Shown: positions 13,543 through 27,100 of the stretch, in pieces
Layout: every line of letters begins with the position of its first letter
Position numbering within the stretch: position 1 is the first letter of the stretch
NCBI RefSeq assembly: GCF_910596095.1
Contig: NC_056552.1
Location: 15,139,111-15,203,110 of the forward strand
From: Thunnus maccoyii
Lineage: Eukaryota; Chordata; Actinopteri; Scombriformes; Scombridae
Direction of reading: 5' to 3'
DNA: 64,000 nt
Translations under genes and position numbers: made by a program
Notes under the pieces: generated by a model
Databases searched by the model: none
What the model was told of the DNA's origin: nothing
The model's input: only the letters and a program-made list of their open reading frames with translations

Positions 13543-14164
13543 CCACTGTGTGGAGCACACAACTTGATTTGACCTGAATTCCCTACTACAAACAGTACTT
13601 TATGAGGCAGGAAGAAAACGTGCCAACTGGAGTAGTAGAGAAGAGATAGACAGTGTCTTTTCCTCAAAATCACCACTTATTTCCTGTTTATGATTTGCCA
13701 AACAGTTTAAATAGTTTGACACATTTGCTCAGAGTTGTTTTATCACTACACAACAGGCAATGTTCCAAAAAAGCTCAAATAGTGGAGTTACAAAATCCAA
13801 AGTTGGTGTGACCTGAACAGGGGTCTGTCTCATTTCGCTTGTCAGATTACCTCAAGACAGTACAATGAATTTCCACCTAGAGGTGGGAACACCACAACAC
13901 ATCACAACACACATCCTCACTTCTCCACTCAGGTCGTGCTCTCCAAAAAAGTATGAAAAAGCCCCTCAGCTAATTAAAATAACAAACAAAAACCCCTGGC
14001 TGCCAGCTGCACAGTATTCATGCGGTATATCATACCTTGACAGTACAAGCATATAATGTATAATGTATAGCCCACTCACCCACCACACATGAAAAATGTG
14101 TATATATCCCGAAACAATGAGGTGGTACACAAGTGCAAGTGGCAAGAGGGAGAGGAGAGGAAAG

Positions 14165-14243
14165 GAGAGAGAGAGAGTGTGTGTGTGTGTGTATATATGT
14201 GTGTTTGTGTGCGTGCCTGTGTGTGTGTGTGTGTGTGTGTGTT
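14165..14243. repeat. GA/GT microsatellite
   Basis: A short (GA)n run passes into (GT)n with TATATATG and GCGTGCCT interruptions. Confidence 0.95.
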
Positions 14244-15149
14244 TATATGAGAGGATGAAGAGGGTGAAGATTCATAGATGTGCCTCATGTTCTGATTATT
14301 AACTTGCTTTTATTATTTCAACAGTAATTTGCAGTTTATTCTGTTACCACATGGGTATTTAGCCAAACCCTTATACTTGTTGATTAGCTGATTATTGCTG
14401 TGGTTGCTTGCAGCTTGCAGTAACCACACCCACTGTCACATTTAGAGAAGGGAGTACTGAGGAGAACTAGAGCGACTACATTGTAACTTGGAGTCAGGCC
14501 AGCAGGGTGCAACAAGGTATGTGAGCAGCAGAAAAAGCCTCAAATATTAGCCTATTTTAGAACCCTCTAGCATGTATGTAAGATAAAAAAAGGTTTATCC
14601 TTATCAACTTTAAAATGTCCACTGGACTGGGATTATGTAAGGAAATTCTTAGGCAACAATGGGATTTGTACTTCATTCAAAAATGTCTTCATTTATACCG
14701 TTAACCTTCATTAAACATGATTATATGACAGATATTTCATTATAAGTACCACCACAAAGGAACAGAGGATACAATTGATTGACATGACACAGAGTGAATA
14801 CAGGAAGTGGTTGCAACTTCAGTGTACTGTACATTGCTGCCCCCTACTGATGTAAAGCAAAATTACTTCTACTTTTCCCCTGATGACAAGTACAAATACA
14901 CAAGTAGAAAGCACAGCTCAAGGAAAAAAGACTGTCAAAGAAACCAAACCAAACCAGCATTCTATAATATTAACAATATCAAATCAGTTGTCGTGACTGA
15001 GCCCTGTTCAAATGTTGAGCTTTCATTCTTTTGAGGATGAAAAGTAACTTGCAGTTCTTACATCTATACTCAACAGTTTAGCCACTGCTCACTAACAAAC
15101 GCACTCTAGTGGCAGTCCTCACATTTACGTTGTATCATCTTTTATGTCC

Positions 15150-18100
15150 CTAGATCAGAGTTTTGGCAGTCAGCAGACTGATCATCAGGGTCACCAGGGA
15201 AGTTAACTGGCCTGAGGCACTGCTTGCTTTCATCATTCTGCCTGCAAGAGAAGAACCAAAGTTTACATAAAGTATATCGATTGAGATGTCATCTACAAGC
15301 ATGCTAAAGTTATGAAAGCATAAGGAAGCTTTACCTTTGCTATCTGGCATTAGGACTAGTGGTCCTAGTGAGATGGTTTCAGTGTCATGGTAGGATACAT
15401 CTCTCTGAACTCTCCTGTGGTAACCCGGGTAGCAGGGCTGCAGGAAAACAGCATTAGAGGCTTCTGCTGACACTTTTACACAGAGTATTGCACATGTTGA
15501 TAATCCATCTCATCTCACTTCAAACACACACAGAGTTGTACTTACAGCTGTGCAGTTGTTGTGGCTCAAAAGACACAGGTGGACCTGGCAGTGCAGGTAG
15601 AGGGATGAAAAGTTGGTGAAGGTGAACATCCTGAAAGAGAAACGGGCCACGGTGGAGATGCCATTTTGAACCAGCTCTACTGTACCATCTGCTGGGTTTG
15701 GACACCTGGAAGACAGGGAAGATGGTAAAAGTTACAATGTAAGCAGGCAGATGATAAAGTAAAGCAAGAAAGTTAAGTTGTTAAAAAGAAGATGGGTAGA
15801 GCAAGTGAAGGGAGGCCCTTGTAGGGGCTATTAATTTTTCAGACTTTGCTAATCAAGCACAAGAAACCAGTGTGCGGAGACAGGGTGAAATTGCAATAGC
15901 TCCTTTACTCTTCAGTAATGAGATCCCAGCGGACAGGATAGTTGGCGATGTTGACAGGCGAGGCCCAGCAAGAGTCCAAGATGGTGGAGATCTGCCGTTC
16001 ATCAATTCCTTCTGACCGCACCTCGATGTACAACCTCTGGTCTATTTCCATTTCTATGTTATGGCTACTGGTGAGGGGGAAGTGGAAGCCTGCGTCCTGA
16101 TAGGGGATCATTCTCATATGATACCGTCCATGGCCAGATGGAAGCTTCTTCTGCACAATGCTACAGAAAAACAACACATAAGGTGACTGTTACTCATTAA
16201 TTAAGATACAAAGGACAGACCGCCCTTTTTCATATTCTAGGTTGATTACTGAAAGTGTAGAATGTGAGTAGTGGCCAATTACACCAAACTGATAGCAAAG
16301 GGCACCTATTCCCATCAGTCTTTGTCACTGTCGTTATCACTGTGTTCTTGTAAAAAAATGCACAGCAATTTTGAATTAACTATAGTAGCAACAGGAATCA
16401 AATAAAACATGCAGAGATTTTATTGTGACTATCACCTCTCTACAGGGTTGATGCCCACAGCCATAGACAGTGTCTCAGTCAGAGGATATTCACAGCAGAA
16501 ACGCAAGTGGATGTTCCTCTGGCGGCTGATCAGACCTTCATGAGGGTCCACATCACCCTGGATGGTGTTCTCATAGATGAAATGGGTTCCATTGCTCTTA
16601 AATTTAAATAACAAAGTGGTATAAGTTACTTTAAACTTAATACATCTTATGGAAAAGATTTACATGTAAGACAATAAAGATTGTTTATTTTTTAGACGCA
16701 ATATGCTTTTAACTGATCCATATGAAGTTTACATCTAAAATGCTGTTTAGACTGTTTCTATGAAATGTATGGCCTGTACCCTCAGTACTGTTCCACACAG
16801 CTGGTCATCATTGTCAAAGTGGAACACCAGCCGTCCGTCCTGGACAGTCCCATTGCAGGAGTGCTCTCGGAGGTGTAGGGCACTGGAGTGGAAACCAGCT
16901 TCAAACAGCTGGCAGCGGGACAGGGACATGGTACCTGAACTACTGATACAAGTGATGGATGAGTCTATGAAAGAGAGATAGAAATAAAAAAATATTTGCA
17001 AGTGACAACATAATGTGTTTAAGCTTGTTGAAGCAAACAGTCATTTGCTGTAAGTAACTATTTAAGTTTATTCACAGTTATGAACTCGTGGTACAGTAGA
17101 CCAAATCATTGGCTGACAGAAATTTTCTTTCAACTTTTCAGCCGTTGGAATGAAATCGTATTTCAACAATTAAAACAAGTTAAAGTGAACACATGCAGTA
17201 TTTTCAAAGTCTTCATCTTGGCTCACACGCAAGAGATCTGAAAAACAAAGCAGTGCTTTAATAGGAGCTGCCCTCACCATAGCTCTCATTGTTGGCTCGA
17301 TGGTGGTGCTCATCACAGAAGCAGCCATACACACCATCCTTCTCACCACACCACTCATGCTCTGCGCAGTCCAGATGTTCACAGGGGTCTGACTCAGCTG
17401 GAGAAATAGTGGGGAGAGAATAAGACAAAGAGTGATGAAACTGAAACAAAATGACAGATCATACATATAACTAACACAGTGCAAACATACCACACAGCAA
17501 AGCAGAGCGCCACTCAGGAATGTTCAAACCCAAGACAGAGCAGGTCCTTTCATAGGCTGAGACAGCAGAACACAGCATGCCATTGGCTGGGGTGTAGAGG
17601 CAGAGATCATAGACACAGGAACTGAAAAATGGCTGGGGGTCTGAGTGCAGGTGACAGGCACTGAATGGACCACTAGAGTTGGTGATGACACTACAGAGTT
17701 CAGAGTATTCTTCCATGAAGGGACAGTCGTTCAGTCCATCACCGTTCTGATTATCAGTGGATCCACAACTAAAATAGAAAAACCATTATACATGACTTGA
17801 AATGAAGTACAAGGCGTGGCTTGCAAAATTTGTGTTAAAATATGTGGTGGTCAAGCCAAAAAAGCCAATTTTCTTAATGTAGTAAAAGGTTTCAAGGTGG
17901 TCAAGCAGAAAAACAAGACTGTTAAATTCATGTACTGAAATGCATTTAACTGACAGTGACAATAGTTTGTAGTTTGTGTTAATATTCAGCATACTATAGC
18001 TGCCATTACAGTCTGTTACATTAACTTCAGAATTACCCCTCACTGTTTTTCCTAACAACTTACCCTGGTTGACTTGTGGGTGCCTTCCAGCTGTGTCCAA

Positions 18101-21100
18101 AGTCATTGTCATTTTGTGCCAGTGTACCATTGGGCAAGACTTTGTCATCTGCAGGATCGTTGTTGAAGTTACCACACATCCCAGTGACTCTGTTTTCACA
18201 GTGTTGGCCGATTCTGACCAGTAAAGTACTCTGACCATCAAACTGGACTATCAGGTCACTGGCATCAACCACTATGTAGCTTCCCTGCCTTAACACCCGA
18301 GCTAAGGTTCCTGCAGTGGTCGGAAGAGACACTTCAGTGTCATTTACCTGTGAGGATGAAAGATTAAAGAGAGATGGAGAGGAGATAGGGAGGTACTTGT
18401 TGTCAGTCATATTTACACTTAATATATAGATATAGAAAGTTGTATATAATTAAGTAAATATAGTTTACTGTACCTTTACTCTTTTGTTAGGGCCGATCCT
18501 GACGTATGCACTCTCTGGTGGATTTGAGAGGTATATATCCACTGCTGACACAAATGACACACGGTTGTTGCCACGGTGATTATTGGTGGCTACTACCTGA
18601 AACTGTGTTTCATTGGTGCCGTGGTTCACACTCTCAGTGATGATGTAAGAGCATGTGCCCTGGAAATGAGCCAGTGCCCCATCAAAGGTGATGTAGTGTG
18701 GGTCCCCCCACACAGTGCAAGTAGACATTGCATCAAAACAGCCCAGCTGGCCGTTTTTGATGGTGCACTCTTGTGCAGGGGTGCAAGATGCAGCAGAACA
18801 GCGCAGGTCATTGGGAGCATGGCATTCACATCGCTGGGAGCATCCTTCTGTCCAGAACGATTCACCAGCCTTTAGCGTAAGAAAGAGAAAAGAACATATA
18901 TATTATATATATATTTTTCATGAAAATGTGGCTTATTGCAAACATAGAGAGCATTAACTGGGATGTGACTTACTTCATAGTAGAAGCCATTATATTGGCA
19001 GCCACAGCTTTCCACAGGGACACACCTTGTCCCACTCCTGACAAAGCCCTCATCACAGAAGCATCCCTCAGAGCAAGCCTGCTCGCAGGTGGCATTAATG
19101 CTGCTGGCACAAGTGTGTCCACAGTCAGTACCACACAGCTCATAATGGCTGTTGGCTGCACAGTCGAGTCCTGAATAAGTGAGGAAACAAATAGTGGTCA
19201 ATGTCAGGTGTTGATTAACTAAGCCTGTATATAGATACAATAGGTCAAGAGACTTTCCTGCTGTTTCATATTTGTATATTACATAAACAATGCAATGACT
19301 TGCCGCAGTTGGTGTTCTGTCTCCAAGGGTAGATTCGAACATTAGCAGACTGACAGGCACTGACATATGCCTGAATGGCCCTGCACAGAAGATCCTGGCG
19401 CTCATTTCCTGACACACATACATCAAACACACAGTCATTGAAAAATGGTCTTGAGTCCACCTGCTCATGGCAGAAGCTTAACGGTCCATCGGCTGCCTGA
19501 ATCACATCACACTGAGCTCTAGCAGGAAGCTCATTGGCACACTGCGGACAAGAGGAGCCACACCCATCACTGCAGGTGTAATTGCCCGCCACTTTCCAAG
19601 CTGTCCCAAACTGAGATGGAGTGGTGACCATCATTCCAGAAGGGGTGTGGAACTCATCATTTGGATTTCCATTGAAGTTTCCACAAAGTCCACACATTTG
19701 TCCACTGTTGGAGATAATAATAAAATGAAAAAATAAGTGCCAAAAATACAATAATAGGTCATTACCATTTGCGTAGAGTATGTGTGTAATTATCACAGTA
19801 ATGCATTCCACTTTGAGCATTGGTAAACAGCAGATACCTGTAATTTGAAGGTACAGAGATAAACACTGTACTCCATCCATCATATGTTACACTCAGGCCA
19901 AAATCAGAGCTGACATATGTGTAAGATCCACTTGCATAGACAGACACACGACCTCCATTCAGTAGAACTGGTAAATTGTTTATTATTCCATTCACCTATA
20001 CAATTGAAAAATAATGAAAATTTTGAAATGATGTTTATACTTGTATTATAACCTGGGCAATACTTTTACAACTAATAACAATGTTGATATGTAAGAGTTT
20101 AACAAATCTTGAATTGTTCAACTCACCTCTACCACACCATTTCTGTCCCTTGAAATATGCACTCGATAGCCCCACACGTTCACATAAACTTCAGCTGTAA
20201 TTGAAACTGGCAACCCATTCCACGGCTCATTCTTAGCCTCCACAGAAAATTGATGCAGGCCATCAGTGGTGTTGCACAAGGTTGCCAGAACATAGCGGCA
20301 GGTTCCCTGGAAGTCATAGGCTTTGCCATCAAAGGTAAGGTAGTGGGGGTCCCCAGAGGCAGAGCAGGTGCCATGAGGGTTGGGATGGCAGCCAAACTCA
20401 CCCTCTACCACACGGCAGGACTCCTGGGGACCACAAGTGTTTGGGATACAGTGGACTGCTCCAGTTGTACCATTACAGGTACACAAGCTCTGACATTCCT
20501 CACCATCCCAGAACTGTTCACCACCTTCCCAATAGCGTCCCTGGTGATGACATCCGCAGTCTGTTGGTGGCACGCACTGGTTGCCATTGAGGACAAAACC
20601 ATCATCACACTGGCAACCCTCCTGACACAGAGTTTCACAGGAGAAGGGGAAGGAAAGGCTTGGACAGGCAGATGGACAAGTTGTTCCACAGAGTTCATAA
20701 TGGCTGTTTAGGGGGCAGGTTTGCGCTAGAGAAGAGAAAAGATTAATTTAAATCAAATCAATTAATTTATCAACTGTATATTTAAATGAAAGCCGCCTCA
20801 AATAAAAGCAGGAAAATGCTTACCACAACCAGTTGTATTTCTCCATTGTCCTAGGGCAACACCCAATTGCTGACACATTAGTGCATAATCTTGAAGGACC
20901 TCACATAGCGCTGATGCTGGATCTCTTGAGGTACTAATTATCTCCACACATGCTTCCACATTCTGCCATGGGTCCACCGTGGCCCAACATTGGGCAAATG
21001 GCCCGTGTGATGAGACAAGAATGCCACAGTACTCACTAGAGTTGTAATTTGTTGTAGAGTTGTAATTTCTACTCTCCACACAATGTGCAGCAAGGGAGCC

Positions 21101-24100
21101 ATCTCGCCAACTGTCCCCAAAGACCTGAGAGCTGTTAACCAAGATGCCATTGGGTGTCTGGAAATCATCATTTGGATGACCATTGTAATCACCACAGAGT
21201 CCACCAAGTGAACCATTGTAAATTCCAGGTGCAGTGACTCGCACAAAGTGAGGCCAGACTGTCTGTACCGTTACACCAAAGGAGGTGCGAAGGATGATAC
21301 TGTCAGTGCTGCTGTGATAGATGCGGATTCGGTTGGACACTGAGCTGAAAGGTAGTCTGATGATCTGACCATCAACCTAAAGGGTAATTTGAACAATTAG
21401 TTTGATATTTTATAACGAACTGCAAGTTCAAAACAAAACTACAACAAAGGGGCATGCAATGTAGAAATAATAATATACATTTTTATTAAAACCTTTCTCT
21501 GGTGTTATTATTCATTTCATCACATTTGTCTCTTGAAATATAGTAGTCGTCATATCAGTAACATACCTGTACTCTACTCCTTCTTGCCATCTCAATGGAT
21601 ACGTGTGTGCCCTCTGCCTCAAATTTCAGCACCCTGGCAAAGCCCTGCTGGCCACTGGGCACTTTCTCTGCTGTCACCACAAAGTGGGGGTGACTAGACA
21701 ATCCCACTACTTTGGCAAGGGTCAATCGACATGCCCCAGGATACCGGTATGACAGACCATCAAATGTATGATATGACCCTGGGCCCCTTGTCCAGCATGT
21801 TCCATAGCTGTTAGGTCTGCATCCTCTTTCACCCTCCTCCACACCGCATGATTCAAGTGGGCCACAGCCATGGGAGTGGCAAGTCATTGAGCCAAATCTG
21901 CAGCTACAACGTCTCCCACAGTCCTGGTCTAGTATTACAGTCTCTCCAGAGCGGTAGTAGCGACCCTCAAAGCTACAGCCACATTCAGCATGAGGGACGC
22001 AGACACCACCACTGAGGATGTAGCCCGAATCACAGATGCAGCTCTCCTGGGCTGGGAGAGGGCAGTTGTAGGTAGAATTGGGATTGACACAGGTAGCAGG
22101 ACATCCTGTGCCATTGGACACAAAGTGGCTGTTGGCAGGGCAGGGGATTTCTAAGAAAAAGAAAACAACATTGAACATTGACATTTAACCAAAATGTCAA
22201 TGAAAAAAATGTTGAATAATTGACAGGCATACCACAGAAGTCTTGTCTCCTCCAGCTTGGGAGCTGTATGCCATTCTGTTGGCACTGACTTGCATACACA
22301 TTTAGTGCTTGGCACAGAATCGGCTGGTACCCTCTTCCCACACACAGATCGTACACACAACTCTCCACAAAGGGCTGTGGGGGAAGTTGTTGATGGCAAG
22401 CAGCAAAGGGTCCAGAGCTGCTCTGAAGGATACCACAATGGGCATTGTTGTTGTATAAAGCATTCTGAGCTTCAGTGCAGACAGCACAGTCCTGACCTCC
22501 ACATGGTGCCTCACAACCAGGCTCATCATCCCCTGATGCTTGCCAGCTGTTGGCAAAAACCACATCAGAGCTCACAACCTCACCTTGGCGGGTTCGAAAG
22601 TCATCGTCAGGGTGATTATTAAAGTTTCCACACAGGCCACATGTTGCATTCTGGTAAGAGTAGGGCACACTGATTCTGACATAGTGGTTGACGTCATAGG
22701 ACACCACCAAGCCAAAGTCAGTACTGACGATCACAGAAAAACCTGACTCATAAACCTGGACAGTGCCATTATTGAGGGAGAATGGAGTGGCTGCAAAGTT
22801 TCCATTAACCTGCAAGCACAGCAGGAAGCAAAGACAGTTATAAAATTATGAACAAGCTAAAAATATTTCACCAAGTGCTGACCAATGCAGTCTCAATTAC
22901 TAACCTTAGCCTCACCATGACGTCCTTTGACAAGCTCAATAGTTTCATTATAGACAAACACTTTGACCAGTCGTGTCCAAGAAACTCGAGTGCTGCCCCG
23001 GTGCTCGTTCTTGCCCTCTACTCTATAGTAGGGCAGCCCACGACCACATTGTTCAGAGAGAACATAAGTGCAGGTGCCCTGGAAGTGAAACACTGTGTTA
23101 TCAAAGGTGTAGTAGTGTGGATCACCACTTATGGTGCAGGTGCCCCTCTGCACTGTCTGGCAGGAGAACTGGAAGGTATCACGACGGCATATTTGGGAAA
23201 AGGAGCAGGGTTGGTAATGACACTGTAGGCCCGCTGAGGTGCAGGTGCACCTCTGTGCACAGGTATTGTCGCTCCAGAATGCGTCACCCAGCTGCACAGG
23301 TTCACCTTTGAAGAGAACAGAAGAAAAAAGTCAGTCAAGCATTTACTTCAACATGCAAACACCAGTATCATTTTAACTATCTGACTTTTTAAATTTTGGG
23401 GGGCATTTTGTCTTCACTGCCTTCAGAGAGAAGAGGACGGCAGGCAAGAATGATTCCCAGTTGCCTTAAACCAGGGACATCGCATGGTCATTGTCAGCAT
23501 CTTGACCTTGTAGGACACAAAGATGCCCCCTACCATTTGACTTTTGAGAACTACTTTGGCATATCATTACAAATTACACATTTATTTTCAACTTTACTTG
23601 CAACTTAGATTATCAGTATGTTATCATATTTTAATGTAATGCCCTTTAAGTGCACAATATATTCAGCCGTGTGCTGCATATAAAACTTGATTGATTATTT
23701 CTACAACCAGCACAGATTTTCAACAAGTGGAGTTACTGAAGAAGAAGTACCTAAGGTGATCACCCTCAGTGTCCTGTGGTATTACCGTACCATTGAAAGT
23801 GCAGCCTCTTGATCCATGGTCTGTCCGGAAGGCCCAGCGTCCAGGTACATTGACATTGCTGCTCAGGCGGAAATTTGAGTTACTTCCTGTTGCAGTGTTA
23901 GAGAATGATCCAGGGATGGTGAAATGGTGGGTGGAGTTTATTGTGTCATATCCAGCCTGGAAATGCATGTCACATAGATAAAACAAATTTTATGTTTTGA
24001 ATTTGTACATTACTGTTAAATAAGGCATGTAAACTTAAAAAGACTTATTTTTTAGTACAATGGCTATAATTTTAATGGCTCTGACCTGCACACTGCGATT

Positions 24101-27100
24101 GGTTAAGGCTATTATCCCATAGTTCATCAGCACAAATGAGTAATGGCCACCAGAGATCAAGACTGCTTGGGCAGTTGTTTCCTGAAAAAAAATACTCATT
24201 GTTTTTATAATGAATTTAGTAATAGTTTTATGGTAGTATAATAATGATAATACTGTAGATAACACATATTACACATCATATGTATTTCACCATTTAGAAT
24301 AAGTTGACTTACTGTTCCAGTTGTTGGATAGTATGCCACCTCATACCATGTTGCAACAAAGACCCAGTTGGCATTGAAGTTCAACCCTGGGAAATACCTA
24401 TTAATGTCTTGTGTAGCTTGTTGGAGAACATTGCCGCTGGTGTATTGGTTGTAGTAAACCTGACCATTTGCTCTGTTGTCTAAATCTGTCCAGAATGGTG
24501 CTATGATGTCTCTGGATCCATGTGCTGGGAACCTCCGAGGCACGTAAACATACCATGATGAGTCAAAGGTCAGGTGTCCATTGTGGTTGACCTGTAAACA
24601 CATAAACCAGTTCTTACTAGCAAAGAATTAGTAGATATCGACTATAGTCTCAGACAATTGCATGTTATCAAATAATATATTTTTGCTATAGTATTTTATT
24701 ACCATATTATAAGATATCACAATATATTGACTACAACTATATCCAATACTGAGTAAAATTTGAAGTTTAATGTGGAGTATTATTAGTTTCGCAAAATATT
24801 GCACTTTAATTTTATTTATTTGTTTTTGCATGTGCACAATACAGTTCTTGTTTTGAAAGTTAAAGTGTATGAAAATGTTATCCTTTCACAAATTATACCA
24901 GAATTGTTCAAAGCTTACAAAAAATAGATGTTTTATGTTGCCAAAATAATTATTACATACATAAATCTGATCATACGAGTGTCCAAAATAAAGAAAAGGT
25001 CGTTGCAGGGCAATTTCAGGAGAACTTCCATCATCTGATCGAGAGCTTCTAGTTCCAGAAATTCGGTAGAGCGGTCCTAAAAAGAACAAAAGACATCACA
25101 TTAAAAAATTAAAAATAGAATGAACATCCATGTTGGCCTTGTACAGTATCCTGCCAATGTTGTATAGTGTCTGATCTAATAAACAAAAATATGCTTTTTT
25201 GTGTTATTTATTTTATTTTATTTATTTTAGTATTTTTCTATACATTTTTGTTAGAGTGCAGAGCATGTCTTGGACTCTTTTTATTCAACATACTTACCAA
25301 CCAGAATGTTAAAGAGCAATTTAACACCGGCTGAAAATCATGTTTTGGCTGACCTCCAGTGGTTTTACTTTTCACCTTGCTGCAGTGATAATGAAGTGCA
25401 CTCTATGGTGTGTCAGTACACCGTGACATCACTGCTGGGTGTGGCTACAGGTGCAGCAAAGTCAATTGACCTCATCCAAGATGCATCACACTTGTAAATT
25501 CCAATGAAAGGAGGCTGTGAAACACTACAGCTCAGCCTGGTGTTAAGTTATTCTTTAAGTATTAAAAAAAGTCAAAAGCCAACTTTTGGGCTTACAACAA
25601 AGCAAAGCCTTGCCTCTGGTGTCAAAGTCAAAACACTATTACTTTAAGTCGCACTAAACATTGGCACTGGATGTAAATTGTACACAAAGGAATCATCCTA
25701 TTTTACCAGAAAGCATGTACAATACTTTAGGATGTGTACTGTCATTTTACAGTACTTGTACTTGGTTACTGTCCACATCTGCTTAGTTCATGTGAAATTT
25801 CCATGTACAATATATACTTTAAAAATTTGAAAGGGACAATAAATTGAAATTTGACTTGACATAAACTGCAGATAACATTGTCTGTTCAAAGATAGTCATG
25901 GCAGTCCTTATCTGTCTCTGACTGCCATGGTTTGTGGCTTGGCTGTCAAATACCTCAAGTCTGCCTCCCTCTCCCCGCAGCTCCACCTACCCTTGTCTCT
26001 GTGGGAATATTTTTTAACATTGTTTAAACGCACACCCAGCTAACAGTGATCTATTGCGGACTCACTTTACATGAATAACAAAGATTTTAAAAAAAGGACA
26101 GGCTGGGCTGAAAAGCTTGGAGAAAAGACAATAAAATCATGAAAAAATTAATGCATTAGTCAATCAGTCAGTCAGTCAGTCAGTCAGTCAGACAGTCAGT
26201 CAGTTAGTTAGTTAGACGTTATTGTCCCCGGGGAACAATTCTTTTTCACAGCACTGGACATCACAGGGAAAAATCAACATTTACACACATCATCACATAA
26301 CAATGACAGACAGGATACATGAAGTGCAACACTCATAGTTCCCTCAGCAAGTCACCCTATTTAGGGCTGCTATGGCTGTGGGTACCAGGCTTTTGCCAAA
26401 GTGAGCCCTTCTGCACCTCAGGGACCTGTACAAGCACCCCAGAGGGCTTTACAGTGAAGTTGCGATTGAGTGGGTGTGTGATGTCTTGTGCTATTGTATT
26501 TGCAATGCATGTGATGGCCTTACAATTGAGCTCTGAGAGGTTGGGTGTGGAGAGATCTATTATCTTGTAGCAGTGATGGATGTGAGTTTGACCCAGTTTG
26601 TGACAGGAAAATGCATGAAAATGAGAGCATCCAGATGCGTCAGATAGTTCTGCATTTAACAGCATTGACTCGTCAAACAACAGCCAGAGAGGAGGAACAG
26701 AACAGCAGGGTGGATCCAGGACAATTGGGAGCCAGTGCAGAGAGGGTAAAATTAGCATGATATGTGATCTCTTGTTATTTCTAGTTAAAAGCCGAGCAGC
26801 TGCATTTTGGACAGTTTGGAGACGGTTCAGAGAAGTTTGATTTAAACAGGCAAAAAGAATATCACAATAATCTAAACAAGAAGAAATAAAAGCATGAATA
26901 ATCATCTCAACCTTGGTCACCATAGCTCATAATTTAGCAATGTTCCTCAATTGGAAATAACAGGAGCGCATAAGCTGGCTGACATGATTATCAAAGGACA
27001 GGGATTGGTCAAAGATGACACCTGAATTTCAAAGGTTATGCTGAACCCAAACACAACGACCCCATATGTTGCTTGATATTTGGATTAAAATTTTCAGGAG

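Larger units (their letters stand above)
9790..15149. other. Intergenic region between genes A and B
   Basis: About 5.4 kb without a recognisable gene. It holds the dispersed repeat at 10.4-10.9 kb, a direct duplication (11.0-11.8 and 12.9-13.5 kb), a GT microsatellite at 14.2 kb and otherwise AT-rich sequence. ORFs here are short and of low complexity (for example 10927-11154, rich in Phe and Leu from T-rich DNA). The gene B 3' untranslated region must occupy part of the right end, but I could not fix its polyadenylation site. Confidence 0.6.

Noticed and set aside
17220..17240. A small extra exon (DLLR) between the EGF-like exon and the ZP-N exon of gene B
   Set aside because: An acceptor and donor flank 11 nt, but inclusion would shift the frame. 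Direct joining of 17,278 to 16,964 gives an in-frame GDSSITC.
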